This document shows positions 1 through 12,600 of a stretch of 64,000 bases of DNA, piece after piece. The notes under the pieces are model-generated. The model saw nothing but the letters and a program-made list of their open reading frames with translations. It was not told the DNA's origin and searched no databases. The stretch lies in the NCBI GenBank assembly GCA_963556255.1, contig OY744609.1, positions 17,374,398 to 17,438,397 on the forward strand. The letters are read 5' to 3'. Every line of letters begins with the position of its first letter. Position 1 is the first letter of the stretch. The translations under genes were made by a program, and so were the position numbers. Origin of the DNA: Allolobophora icterica (Eukaryota > Annelida > Clitellata > Crassiclitellata > Lumbricidae).

Positions 1-54
1 CACTTTGACATGATAGCACGAGACAGTTACTGAACAAATTGTCGACATCTGAAC

Positions 55-146
55 TACAGCATGCCATGGCACCCATATAGGAGCCATATGGGCCCCGTAG
101 AGCCCATATGGCTCCCATCTCCGGCCATGGATATGCTGGCAGGGAG
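55..146. mobile_element. Small MITE of the CCATATGG family
   Basis: CAGCATGCCATGGCACCCAT at the left, GGATATGCTGGCAGGG at the right, and CCATATGGGCCC, GAGCCCATATGG between. It lies in the far 3' flank of the TRMT61 gene. Confidence 0.65.
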
Positions 147-862
147 GGTATGAACTCAACTTGGATTTTATGTTACAATCATCACATGGAAGCACAGCGA
201 CATTATGCTGCTCAACAATGCACACATTTGGAGTCTGACGATTGTTGATCTGCATTCGAAATTTATTTCAAAGCAAAAGGAGTCGACAATAGGCCTACAC
301 GTGTGTCTGATCTGGTCGACTTCACATCGCACTCAAACAATAGGCCTATTGTTGTGGTTCCATTTGATGGAACAGACTGGAAAATCGCTCGTTATCAATA
401 AAAAATTTCTAAGAATATTTGTGTGCTCGAACTATGCCAAGGTGCATTAAATTGAGGTTTCTTCTATACTATAGTAGTCCTGCAGAAGCATATTAATTAT
501 GTATAGGGGCTAAACCTATTGCTACAGACCTAAATAAACGATGCTACAGTATATAATAAAGAATTTGAGGGTTTTTCTAAGAGAAATCTCCAGGATCATA
601 TCAGTGTCAATTTATGGTGTACGTTTTTGGTTCTACTTCAATGGACACAAATTCACATCTGGCAGTTTTTGTTCTGGGCAAAGCAGAAATTTGTTTAGGC
701 AAATGCAAAGTACAATCTTAAAAGGCATTTTAATATCAATGACTTCCAGAGAAATACATGTAATACAGGCTACATAATACATGTAATACAGGCTATATGT
801 GTATTTCTTCCTATTAAGACAGTCCAAATAAACGCAACTACAGTCTGAAAACATAGAACTCT

Positions 863-877
863 TTTATTATCTTTATT
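863..877 (-). terminator. Poly(A) signals of the TRMT61 tandem gene
   Basis: Two AATAAA hexamers on the minus strand (877-872 and 868-863) lie about 75 nt past the TGA stop. This fits a short 3' UTR and supports 948 as the true end of the gene. Confidence 0.6.
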
Positions 878-947
878 GTTCATTTCAGTTAATCACGTCC
901 CATTCTGTACTTTCAGCTGCGATCAAACTTCTTAGCGGCAACGATTC

Positions 948-3900
948 TCACAATTTACGCAAGATCATGATGTACCCTGCAAAAACAAACCAATTTTAAC
1001 AGTGAAATCAAATACTACTTCATATTTTGTACACATTTTCTTCTATAAGATCATGAATTTCACAGCTCTTAGAGAGAAAATAACCTGTAAAAATATTTTA
1101 ATCAAACTACATTTAAATAGGACTATATATTTCACTTTCAATTGCACTGCACAATTAGGGGCCATCCATATATTACGTGTGCAAAAATCCCAGAAAACTG
1201 GACCCTCTCCCTCCCCCCTGTTCGCAAGCGTACTTTCTTCCACACCCCCCCGCGTACGTACGCTTGACGCACCCCCCACCCCGGAAGACCAGCTGCAGAA
1301 AGTGTCTGGACAGCTCCAGGCTGTATGAACTTTAGGCCAGATTGAAAGATGAGTGAGGGCCAATATAGACAAATTAATTATAGGTGTCTCGTTCACAGCA
1401 CAGAATAACTGCACATGGCTTTTATATAATGTAATAAAATGCCATCGGACGACTATAGGACAATACAGAGTTATAAATAGGCTAATGTGGACGTCATAAT
1501 TAGAAATTTATTTTGCGTACGTACACATTTTGTCCCCCCTCCCCCGTTCGCACCCGTACGCAAAATCGCCTATCCGACCCCCTCAGTGCGTACGTAATAT
1601 GTGGATGGCCCCTTAGACAAAGCAACACAAACATAGCTTTTGCAGATAAGTTGTGTATTAAAAATGTGTTATGTTTCATATAAGGAAATAGTTCCGAAGC
1701 AACTACTTACCAGTCTTCTGTGGTAGTCGATGTTTGGGGCGACAAATATAGCTTCCGTTAGAGACTTCTAAAATAAAACACATGCAACCATTTCAATCCT
1801 CTTCAACGTTGTTTCGGCTTGGTCAAAGTACTTGCTAATGCAAATAAACGGAAGCCAGATTGAAAGGCCAAGTTACCAGGGTGTTGAGTCTTTCTGCGAA
1901 TGCCAATCGGTTGAACCACCCAGGGTCTGTCGACATGTTCATAGACATCAGCCATATCGAGGGGTAGTCCAGGGACAAGCGCAAGGATAAGGCTCACCTC
2001 GGATACACTAAAACAAAACAGTTGCACAGCATTTCACAATACATCTGTTCCCTTATAATTGGCACTATAAGGCAAGATAATTGCTCACTACTTGCAAGTG
2101 TCTGTCAGTAGTACACCTAAAGTTGAGTAGATTGTTTTGCAGAAGCACACCACACATATATAGTGAGAATAATATTAATAACATATATTCATGTTATCGA
2201 CAAGCTCGCTGACAAACCGCCGTAATACTGAAACATAGGACGTACAATTATCAAGATTTTATAGAACACATGTCTTGGCAGCCTGTTAGGCACCACCTCA
2301 TTTTACAGCTGCTCCCTAGGGAGTGTAAGGCTGAGTCGACCTATAGGGAGCTTACGGGTATCGAACAGTGTCTTTCAAAATCTTAAGTTCTTCGAGCAAG
2401 AATGTTACCATTCACCTATCCCCCAAACAAACATATGGAGAGATAAAGACAGACTCATAAGACAAAAGATGGACAGACAGAATGATCATATATACAGACA
2501 AACACACGTCCAATAAAGAAAATAGAATACATTAAAATATTAATTTCTCTGCAATCTTCAGTCAAACAAAACATCTAACATCTAACCGAACTCAAACTTC
2601 AGTGTAGAAAACAAACTTCGTGAAAATTCACAAACTTTTCACTCACTTTAGTCGTCCCTTTTTCACTTGAAAATCCACAGTAGCAGCATCTTAATGCTTT
2701 TAAGACAAGAGTGTACTAAAAGCGACTGGGAAACCAATGCAGTTCATCATTAAAGTGTCAAACTTCCTAATAAATGTATAATTGATATACCTTTTGCAAA
2801 GCACAGCCAGAAGACCATTTTTCTTCAGCGATCCCGCAGCAATAAACAGATACTTCTCAGATTCTCTGCATCGAATATATGCCTAGAAATAATTACACAG
2901 GAAACATCAACAGATGAACATCAATTGCAACTCTATTCGTAATAAAGATAAATCTTAACTTTCAGATTATTCAATCTGTTATTCAATCAGTGATGTTTAA
3001 TGCTCAAAAGTAGGCTACATGTATTAACAGTGCACCAAATGATACTACATCAGTTCAATATAATGCCTTTAACAGACAGTAATATCAGTAAACATTTACA
3101 ATGTCTGGAGAGGAACGATGAGATATTCACAGCTCAGAATATCTCCCAGAAATCTCCATATTTCTCTAAGAAAAAGTTTAAGCTGGATAATGTACTCAGA
3201 TATCCAGCCATTTTCAAAACATTCTTCTAGAACAAAGATGACATTGCAACCTACACAGAGCTTCCCATGTTTCACTTTTAAAGCATTTACACATGCAGTG
3301 CAAAGCGATGCATGTAATATCAAATAAACTGAAAATTATTTTGCCAAGAAGCAAAATCTCACAACACCGGTGTAAACTTCTACTACAGTGTATATGAATA
3401 CTGGTAGTTTAGTGTAAGATGGATGGTCAAACAGGGGGAGATATGTACCAATGGGCAAATGATACTACATCAGTTCAATCTAAACAGCTACCGGTAAGTC
3501 ATAAACACGCCTTTAATAGAAGGTAAAATCAGGAAAAGTTTACAAATGTCTGGAGAGGAACGATGAGATATTCACAGCTCAGAATATCTCCCAGAAATCT
3601 CCATATTTCTCTAAGAAAAAGTTTAAGCTGGATAATGTACTCAGACATCTAGCCATTTTCAAAACACTCTTCTAGAAACAAAGATGACATTGCAACCTAC
3701 ACAGAGCTACCCATGTTTCACTTACGCATTTACACAGTGTGCAAAGCAATGCATGCAATACCAAATAAACTGAAAATTATTTTGCCAAGAGGCAAAATCT
3801 CACAACACCGGTGTAAACTTCAACTACATATGAATATTGGTAGTTTAGTTTAAGATGGATAACACATGCATGGTCAAATACGGAGAGATGTGTACCAACT

Positions 3901-6686
3901 GGAAGATAGCTCAAGGAAAGCACGGAAGGAGTCATGGTTAGCAAATTCTGAAAGTAGCATAATGTAATATACCGTGACTGATATATCCTGCAACATCCAG
4001 CGTGACTTGCACTTAAGCAAAGGCCCGTCTTGGCTTTAAAAGTGAATGAATCAAATGAGCACTCAATTCCCCAGACAACAGAATAATTCAGAATTTGTTC
4101 TAGAACAATTCTCTAGCAAGCTCACTGACAAAATGACCGAGCAAGCTTTAACAGAGATTTCACACTAAGCACAGAGGAAGAGGACTAGCCACGTTAAGCT
4201 ACCAAGCATCATGATAATGGCCAAGAAAACAAGGATACTAAACTTCATGCACAACACTTTCTCTTGGGGTGGCATCAGCAACTAATTGTGTACATATTTA
4301 AGCAAATATTATTACTAATACGTTGCTACTACTATAACAACAATATCATATCAAGAAGCCCATCCTTTCTCATGCAAAACGTACAAAATCTGCAGCAGAA
4401 ACGAAGAATAATTATGTTGTACAAACTCGGCAACAGTAAACTCCAACATGCTAAAAATCATGCAACACAACTTATATTAACTAATCAAAGGCACAAAAGT
4501 GAAAACTCAAGATTTACACAGTCACACTGTTCTTTGACTTCTTCTGACGTTGATACAAATGTAATCTTTTCAAGCGATGGACAGAAGTGGCAAAGATCTT
4601 CTCCAAGATAGGTTGTTAATTCATTGTGGAATTTCTGGCATTCAGAAGAACTGTCAAAGTGTTCCTCAGTTTCCAGTCGAGAAACAAAGATCCGTCCAGA
4701 CAGGTTAACTACAAAAATTTGATCACAACAGTTCTCAAACTAAAAGTCAATATGTCAATTAAAAAAACATGACTCTCCAACTGAAGAACATTAAGATGCT
4801 ACATATACATAGTCAAATTACAAAATTTTACCGGCATATGCAGCCCATTCTATAAATCAGCTTTCTATTAGAATGCTAAGGCAACTACTAATAATTAGCA
4901 CAGTGCAATTCCAGGTACATTCAAGAACCATCCTCTTTTGCATTACAGCACTTAAACTAGTGCATGTTCGCGTGTATGTATGTAACTGTAACTAGAAATT
5001 TATATAGAGCCACTTCACAAAAAACTAATCAAAGGAGCTTTCTATGCTGGCATATTAGATGTCAAATTCAAGGGCATAGCTGTGCCTCACGAAGTGGTGG
5101 TAACTTACCAACACTAATTTCCAAATGTTAGAAATCACTGAGCAAATTCTGCCTTTAGACAAAACAATCTGCGAAATGACGACTGATGTGGCCACTGACA
5201 TGCACAGAAACCTTGCATCTGAACATTCATTTGCACTCTTTAAAAACTCTCACTGAGGAATGTTGAAAGTGACCGTCACACTCATCAACATCATCTTCAT
5301 CATCATCATCATCATCGGCTACTGTGCCAACCATTTGGCAATGATGGGTACGCACATGACCTCCATTTCTGTTGATCATTTGTGAAGTCCAGTGTTCCTC
5401 TAGTGTTTTCGTTTCTTAATAGCACAGAGAAATGACAAATAACCAAATGAAAGAAGAAATGAACTAACAACAGGAAGAACAATCAAGTATGAAGATACTA
5501 ATAACTTGCCTGTCTGCAGAAGCATCATGACTGTTGCCATCAGCAGATCGTTGTTATCGTCAATCACCATGATACTGCGTCCTTCTTGGAGATCAATTAA
5601 CCGAAGCGATAAAGCAATGTGCTGTCAAGAAAGAAACACTTCACCACTCAACCAGCAGAATACAGACCTCTTCAAGACATCATACCTACTTACTACCCGT
5701 AGCAAGCAATAGAACATTACACTGTCATCAGAATAGACAATGAAACTCAACTTTTACTTCTACATCTGCAGTTCAAATCCCAAAGCCATTCAACTACCTA
5801 TGACTGATACTACGGGAGAAAATCCCAGTGCCTTAGGCTAACTCCTAAAGGCAGTGATACCTGCGAAGTATAACCGACTACATTTATCTTAGCCCTGGCA
5901 CATGAGGGCAGATGGCAAGTCCTCTCCTTTGCCTCTGATCTTCCCACCAACAGTGTCCAGCACATATACCAATGATGGCCGAGTTTACCATGAGATGTAT
6001 CACATTATAGTCATTTTTGCTTAAACATTTTCGTTTTATGTTACCAAAGTTCTGCAGATTATCCACAAGAATCATTTAGCCAAAAATTCTTCACCACCTG
6101 ATACCGGTGCGGCATGGAGGCCTATTCAGTAGCACAAGTTGGTCTTTAATCCGATGATTGCAAGTTCAAGTCTGCTGACAGGACTCAATGTAATGAGACT
6201 GGACAATAATAATCTCACATCTGAGATTCATATTTACTAAATGCATACATGTGCAAAATAAGTTAATAAATGAATACACATGTAATGTAACCCAGAATTC
6301 ATTTATATATACATAAAACATTAGACTACAAACCTTGTTGCAAGCTCTTAAAGCCGTCTCCTTAGCTAACTGCAGCCGATCCAGAATAGCAGGTCTTGTA
6401 CAGTAGAACGGAAATCCTGCTGAAGACTGTAGGAATGAAGCTACTGGCTTTCCAATAATATCTTCTGCAGCTACACCACCAAAGTCATTATAAAACATAT
6501 TTCCATGCTTCAGCCTCATAAGTTGCTCATGAAGGCGGCCAGTCTTCTTTCCATCAGTATAGCGAATAACGGCGGACTCGTTCACAGCAAAAACATTGGG
6601 GACTGCTGCTGTCCTGTTATCATTAATCGATCCAGGAGTTTCCAAATCATGCAAAGCTGCAACTTTGCGAAATTTTGCAAGGAAAG
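948..6686 (-). CDS. Module 2 of the tandem gene: degenerate, probably inactive TRMT61-like domain
   Basis: Residues about 424 to 744. The N-domain keeps the family pattern (LKHGNMFYNDF, EDIIGKPVASFLQSSAG, then CTRPAILDR in place of RPTLxEY). Exon 5621-5510 aligns with the motif I exon, but the glycine-rich loop is replaced by VIDDNNDLLMA. The exon beginning NLSGRIFVSRLETEEHF matches GATGHVTTLDRAKK. The exon AYIRCRESE puts Arg at about 646 where module 1 has the catalytic Asp344, then continues SLKKNGLLAVLCK. The exon SVSEVSLILALVPGLPL ends DRPWVVQPIGIRRK. Two last exons give CRPKHRLPQKT and GYIMILRKL-stop, equivalent to the RP..TAFLxKxRK end of the family. Intron phases are identical to module 1. 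No premature stop or frameshift is seen, so the copy is kept as protein, perhaps as a structural partner like TRMT6 beside TRMT61A. Confidence 0.82.
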
Positions 6687-9600
6687 CTGAAATCAGAAAC
6701 TGGACGTTTCGAAAGGCAAAATACACCTGTCAATATTTATCATGGTCAACAGGGTGAGCAAATTGTTCAGATATAACATCAATTGTCAACATTTCTGCAG
6801 TAAACTGTTATAAAACTTAGCCTTTGCCAATTATGTAACAGTAATGTAACTGATTTACTGCATAACGTTTTGCTTCAACTATCAAAATTGTTCAAACAAA
6901 GCACCTCAAATAATAGTTTGAACAGCACGATTGCTCTAAATTGGCACAAAACTTTTAAAACATAATTTAAAACACAAATGTTTCTAACAGTACTGCAACA
7001 AATCACGGTAGTTTAGTCTTATCACATGTCATAAACGCTCTGCAGTTTGGAAGAAAGCCTTATAAAAGCATAAAACAATACTTTCAAACAATACTATTTA
7101 TTTGTCTTAGCAAATCATTTAGGTTTGCAGCATCACCTGTCACATCTTCTCTCTTCTCAGGCCAACCAAGATTCAGTGCATCATCTGCAGCAAAATCCAC
7201 AATTGAAATACTATTAAAGGATGGCTCAACTAACAAAGACAAGCATATCAAGCATATAAAGATAAACGTAAGTGTATAACTAACAGATGCATTCATTCTG
7301 AGGAAGCAATTGTTTGCTATAATAGTATAATTTATGTTATAATGAGCTTCCTCCATTCGTTCGTTCTTCTCTCAGGTAACATCTCTTCCTCTTTTACCTT
7401 TCTTAAAACTTGCTTATTCTCTCCGGTCTCTCGCATTGGGAGCAATTCTGAATGGCCCTTCAGCTAGAAGCGCTTTAAAAATATCTGAATAATATACAGT
7501 AACAATTAGAGCTGTACCGATGCATCGGGAGCATTCGTAATCGGGCCGATTATTACAGGAATCGGCATAATCGGTATCGGCAAAAAAGTATCGGTGCCGA
7601 TGCAAATTATTTTACAATTTACATTTTTTGCACAATAATCGTTACAAACAAAAATAAAAATAAACACAATTATCTTTTGTTTTGTTTCCTATTATTGATT
7701 TATATCTAGCACTGCACTACTTAGTAGGCACAGTAGAAACCAAGGACGTATTATACAGTTTACACAGGAGTGGACAAACTACGACCCGCAGGCCAGATTC
7801 GGACCGCCAACACTTTTTATTCCGCCCCTAACACTTTATCCGGCCCACACAATTCTTCGTAAAATTCTAAAAAATTCCAAAATTCAAATCACGAAGTTTT
7901 GCACATTTTTATCACGGCAAGCGCAAGCAGCAAAACATTGTAATAGTAATTAAAGTACTAGTAGGTCTATGTTTGTGAACCGAATATTTTCACTAAACAA
8001 ATAAAAAAATAATCGGCTTCGTACGCGGTATCGGCTATTGCAATAATTGGCTATACGCGGTATCGGAATAATCGGCAAACAATACAATACAATAGTTCAA
8101 AATGATCAAATATGACAGCAGTAACTTAAATGTTCATCCAATGTATGCAAAGTAGAGCTATATTGCAAGTACATCAGCAGTTCTGTAAAGAACTGGAAAG
8201 ATTGCATACTTAATACACAGATATATAAATACACACAAACAAACATACATATCAATATATTCATACAGGCATATGTCTCTTTTCATAATTTATCTTGGAG
8301 CCTATACCTTTTGAAACAACATGCCACCTAGTGTCTGTTTCCTCAAAGACGCCTTCAAGCGTCAGATGTAGGCTGGTCTCTCGAATCACCTGATCCACCA
8401 TCACAAGTCTTGAAACACTGAAAAATTTTAACTTATAATTTATTTTTACTTGTTATTTACTATTTATTATACTAATCATTTTCAGTAAATCAGAACTTAA
8501 GGCATGAGACAAGCGTGCACTAACATTCTGTATGAGATTATTATACAGTCCATTCAGCAAGCCCAAACTCGAAATCATTGCATTACACGCCCAGTGTTCT
8601 ACCACACAGATAACCATGCTTCAGAATAATGACCTCAGTCATGTACAAGTAGTTATTTTCAATTTCAGATGTTCTGGATCAGGCAGTAGATCAGAAAGGG
8701 ATCAAACACTAGCAGAAGCATGAAAGCAAGTCAGCAATATCATTTTGCTCTCGAAAGACTGTCTGGATTTGTTTGAAGGACTGCCCATCCTCTCATTTCG
8801 TTTTCCATACACTCTAAGAAGCAGAGGCAATTAAAAATTATGGCATAAAATATTAGCAAAAAAGGCTCGGATATTCGAGTCCATTCCGAGTGGGTACTAT
8901 ACTCATGGGCCACAAGTGAATCACTACATGCACTTAAGCCTAATTCAAAGTAATGTCTGGGTTAGTTATGTTGCAGTTGTCATCCTATTACCCAAACCAT
9001 TCAGCCTGACATCGCATTAGTGGGGTGGACTACAGGAGATGAGTTAAGTTGTTACCATACCCACGAGGGCACAAGATCTTTAAAAACCAAGGCATTTGAC
9101 AGAGCATCAAGTTATACAAGAAAGTATAAATTATTGATAAAGATGATAAAAAATTGAACTTAAAGCAATAGAAAAAGTATTACCTAGGGGAATAGAAAGC
9201 CAGAATTCCTCCATTCTTTAATAAACGAGATGAAACTTCCAACACCCTGCTTAGGTCCGACACGTCTAGAAAAACCTGATTCAAGTTAGGTAATGTAATT
9301 TAATGTTATGGTATAACTTTTCTGGTACTCTAATTTATGAACCCGTCATATACAGTGATGACATTTTGCTGATAAACAAATTAGAAGTTGAGACGGATCA
9401 TGTTTTAAACTGAACACTTCTAACCAAATCGAATCAGATAGACAGTAGTCCCTTCAATTTTAATAAATAATATATTTATGCAACCATGCCTAAGAAAACC
9501 CCCACAAAGTCAAAAAACATCACAATTAGGTTCGAAACTGCACTAGATTGCGCCAGAATTGCGGAATAATTAACTGCAATTGTAACCGAACACTTATACA

Positions 9601-12600
9601 GTGCCACTCAGATCAGCGGCACTCTCAACCCGCATTAATGCCAGCACCGGCTAAAAGGAGGGTTTTCAGACCCGTGCCTACAGAATTGGAGAGGAGGGAG
9701 GGCAAGAAGCTCTTGGTGGAGACACAAGGGGAGACGGTTCCAAGCAGAGGGCCCCACATAGGTGAAGTTCCTGGATTGTGCCATGGTTAAAACCCCACGT
9801 TTCTATCACAAATGTAATAAATTATTTAAAGATATACCAGTAGGTGATAATACGTCTCTTAATGGTTCTTGGTGAGAAATTGTAATTTAAATTACTATTT
9901 AAAGTTTAACATACTACAAACCATCCTACGTCACCGTGACCCGGGCATGAATGTATGTGAACAGAGTAAATTGGAGCGTGTCCCCGTGCCTCCGAGGCTG
10001 TCATGAATGAAACCGTCAAAAAACTAGTTTATATTTATAGATCTTTGTCATTTGCATAATAATCAATGTACATGGCCTCTAGGGCACCAAAGGACATGTT
10101 AAATTAAGTTTTTGTTGCAAGGCATCATAATGAAATTGAAACATAAAACTATTGGCAACAGAAATTTCAAAAACTCTACAGAGGGACCTACACTTTTAAG
10201 CTAACACAACACGGAATACAAATTTGCAGAGCTAAATTTGACCTATTTTATCCCTACTTACCTTCTGAGCATGTTTCTCGTGCAATAACTTTTCCAACAT
10301 TGTGAATTCGTGAGTGTTTCTGAGGCATGGTCACTTATGATTATTTCAATGTAGGGACATTTATTATGACCATGTCTCTGTATAGCAACATTATTATGTC
10401 AATGTAAGTGACCACTTATTGTTATTTCAATATAATATGGTCAATCATTATTATATCAAAGCATGGTCACTTATCACTATTTCAATGTAATGCATGTGAA
10501 ATTATATAGCTCCAGTACAGAACCCAATTAGAGAAGCTGCAATCCCATCAAGAATGACCAGAGAAACAGTATGTTTTTCAGATCATTAGAAACAGCAACA
10601 TTTGCCTCAACAGCAAGGAAGGAAGCGTGACATGCTTAAAATAGAAAATAACAAATTTTAAACAAATTAGAAAACAAGAACTTGTCTAAACTATGAGAAA
10701 TAAGACAAAAATGCCAAATGCCTAAATGCCAGACTTTAATCTTAACCTTCACAGTAGAAGAAAATCTTTGCAACTTCTTACCAGATCAAATTTCTTTTCT
10801 GTACTATAACTGCATATATCGTCATGAAGAAAGTTAACATTGCATGGCCACTGGATACCATAGGACAAACTGTAGGAGTTCACCCAATCTTCAAAATGAC
10901 GCCTAGCTGAACTGTGGTTCTTCTTTGCTCGGTCTAAAGTCGTCACATGACCAGTTGCTCCAACTAATACAATAAATGTTCAACAATTTGTCAAAATGAT
11001 ACTACACTTTCTACGAAACTGCAACACTAATGTAACTTAATGTAAATGTCCGAAATTTCTCAGTACCACACAAGTGCCACGTCAGGGAGACCAGCTCATT
11101 CACCTACGTTATATCAAAATCAAGTCCGCTATAAGCCAGATTGTTTTGTCCGTTCCGGTGCAAGGTTAGAATCGTTGGAAGTCAAGCCGAGGAGACAGCA
11201 CAGTCCTATGGTTGTAATCGGTGATGATAGTGGTTGGGTGATGGACTGATGGTGCTTAAGCTCTAGCATGCTAACCATCACAAACCTCAGAATTGATCAC
11301 AAGTCATGCTTTGAGTGGACCAAGCAATTTCTCACCTAGAGAAGAGAGGATTAATATTGCTATTCACCTAGAGGCAAGAAGCTTAAGGTTGCCATTCACA
11401 CAGACACGAGAGGATTCAAATCACTAATTTTACCAAGAGACGAGAGGATTAACGTTGCTATTCCCGAACCAGAGCCAGTCTCCAAAATGTCCAGACCTTT
11501 GCCAATGCCAAGCGAATGAAACATGCTGTACAACACCTGAAACATACAACATCGTTACAACACATAACACAGCAACAAACTTTAATTAAAAACCAAAATG
11601 ACACTACACTGTAGTTTGGAAATTGTCTGTAAAAATTAGTATCACATGCAGGATTATGAAGCAGTCATGTGGAAATGTGAACTGTTACTGGTGATGCACC
11701 TGACACATTTTCAGCTAAACTTAACTTTTAGACACATTTTCAGCTAAACTTAACTTTTAGACCGCCCTCTAGGATCTAGCACTCTCTAGATGTACTAAAT
11801 AGGCATTATATCTAGTACATAATATACATAAATATAAGTATACACATGAAAACAAAATGATTTAATTTCTGAATATACCATTTCCACAATGAAACTTTAG
11901 GTAAAACTAATAAGCTGCTCTTACTGAATAGAACCATGAATCTTCAGTTAGAAATAGTCTAAACCAATGGACAGATAATTCCATACTTCATCTGTCTCTA
12001 ACCTTAGGAGATGTAGCTGCTGTATTTCGCCGCAGGAGTTCCAGATACTCTGTCAGCGTTGGTCTCCTGAGTGACATCTTGTAACCTGATAACTCCCAAC
12101 TGGCATCACTTACAGATCGTTCCAGGAGTGACTCTGATGAAATGCTGATTTGCGGGCTAATGGCAAAACTTTTTTCAAGAGTAAGTCGCAGCAAGAAATC
12201 TGAATGCTTTCCACTTGGTTTGCAAACTCGCAATATGACTAATTCATTTAACTGAAATTTGTCGTTTTGTAGCGTCATCACAGAATCACCACCTTCAAGA
12301 TGTGATGGGGATTGTACAGTCACGGCTTCATTACTGGTTTCCCGAAAGTAAATATCGGGCCTAAAGCAAAGAAACCTTGTCTGCGAATAACCTGTGCTTA
12401 TCACTGATCCAACTTTAATTGTGCTATCGCATTCATTCGCGTCATCGTTGATTGGTACTGTTCCAGCATTAAGTGAATTTGACGGGCAAACTATATCAAA
12501 AGGCGCAGCAAGGTGCATTTGACTTGCGACGGTTTTACAGTCAAGTTTATCCTCAGAACTTCCTGACCTAATTTTGACATCTTCGTGTTCACAATCATTC

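Noticed and set aside
5884..6075. 63-codon minus-strand frame inside the TRMT61 gene
   Set aside because: It falls in the intron between exons 6686-6334 and 5621-5510, has no counterpart in module 1 and no family resemblance.
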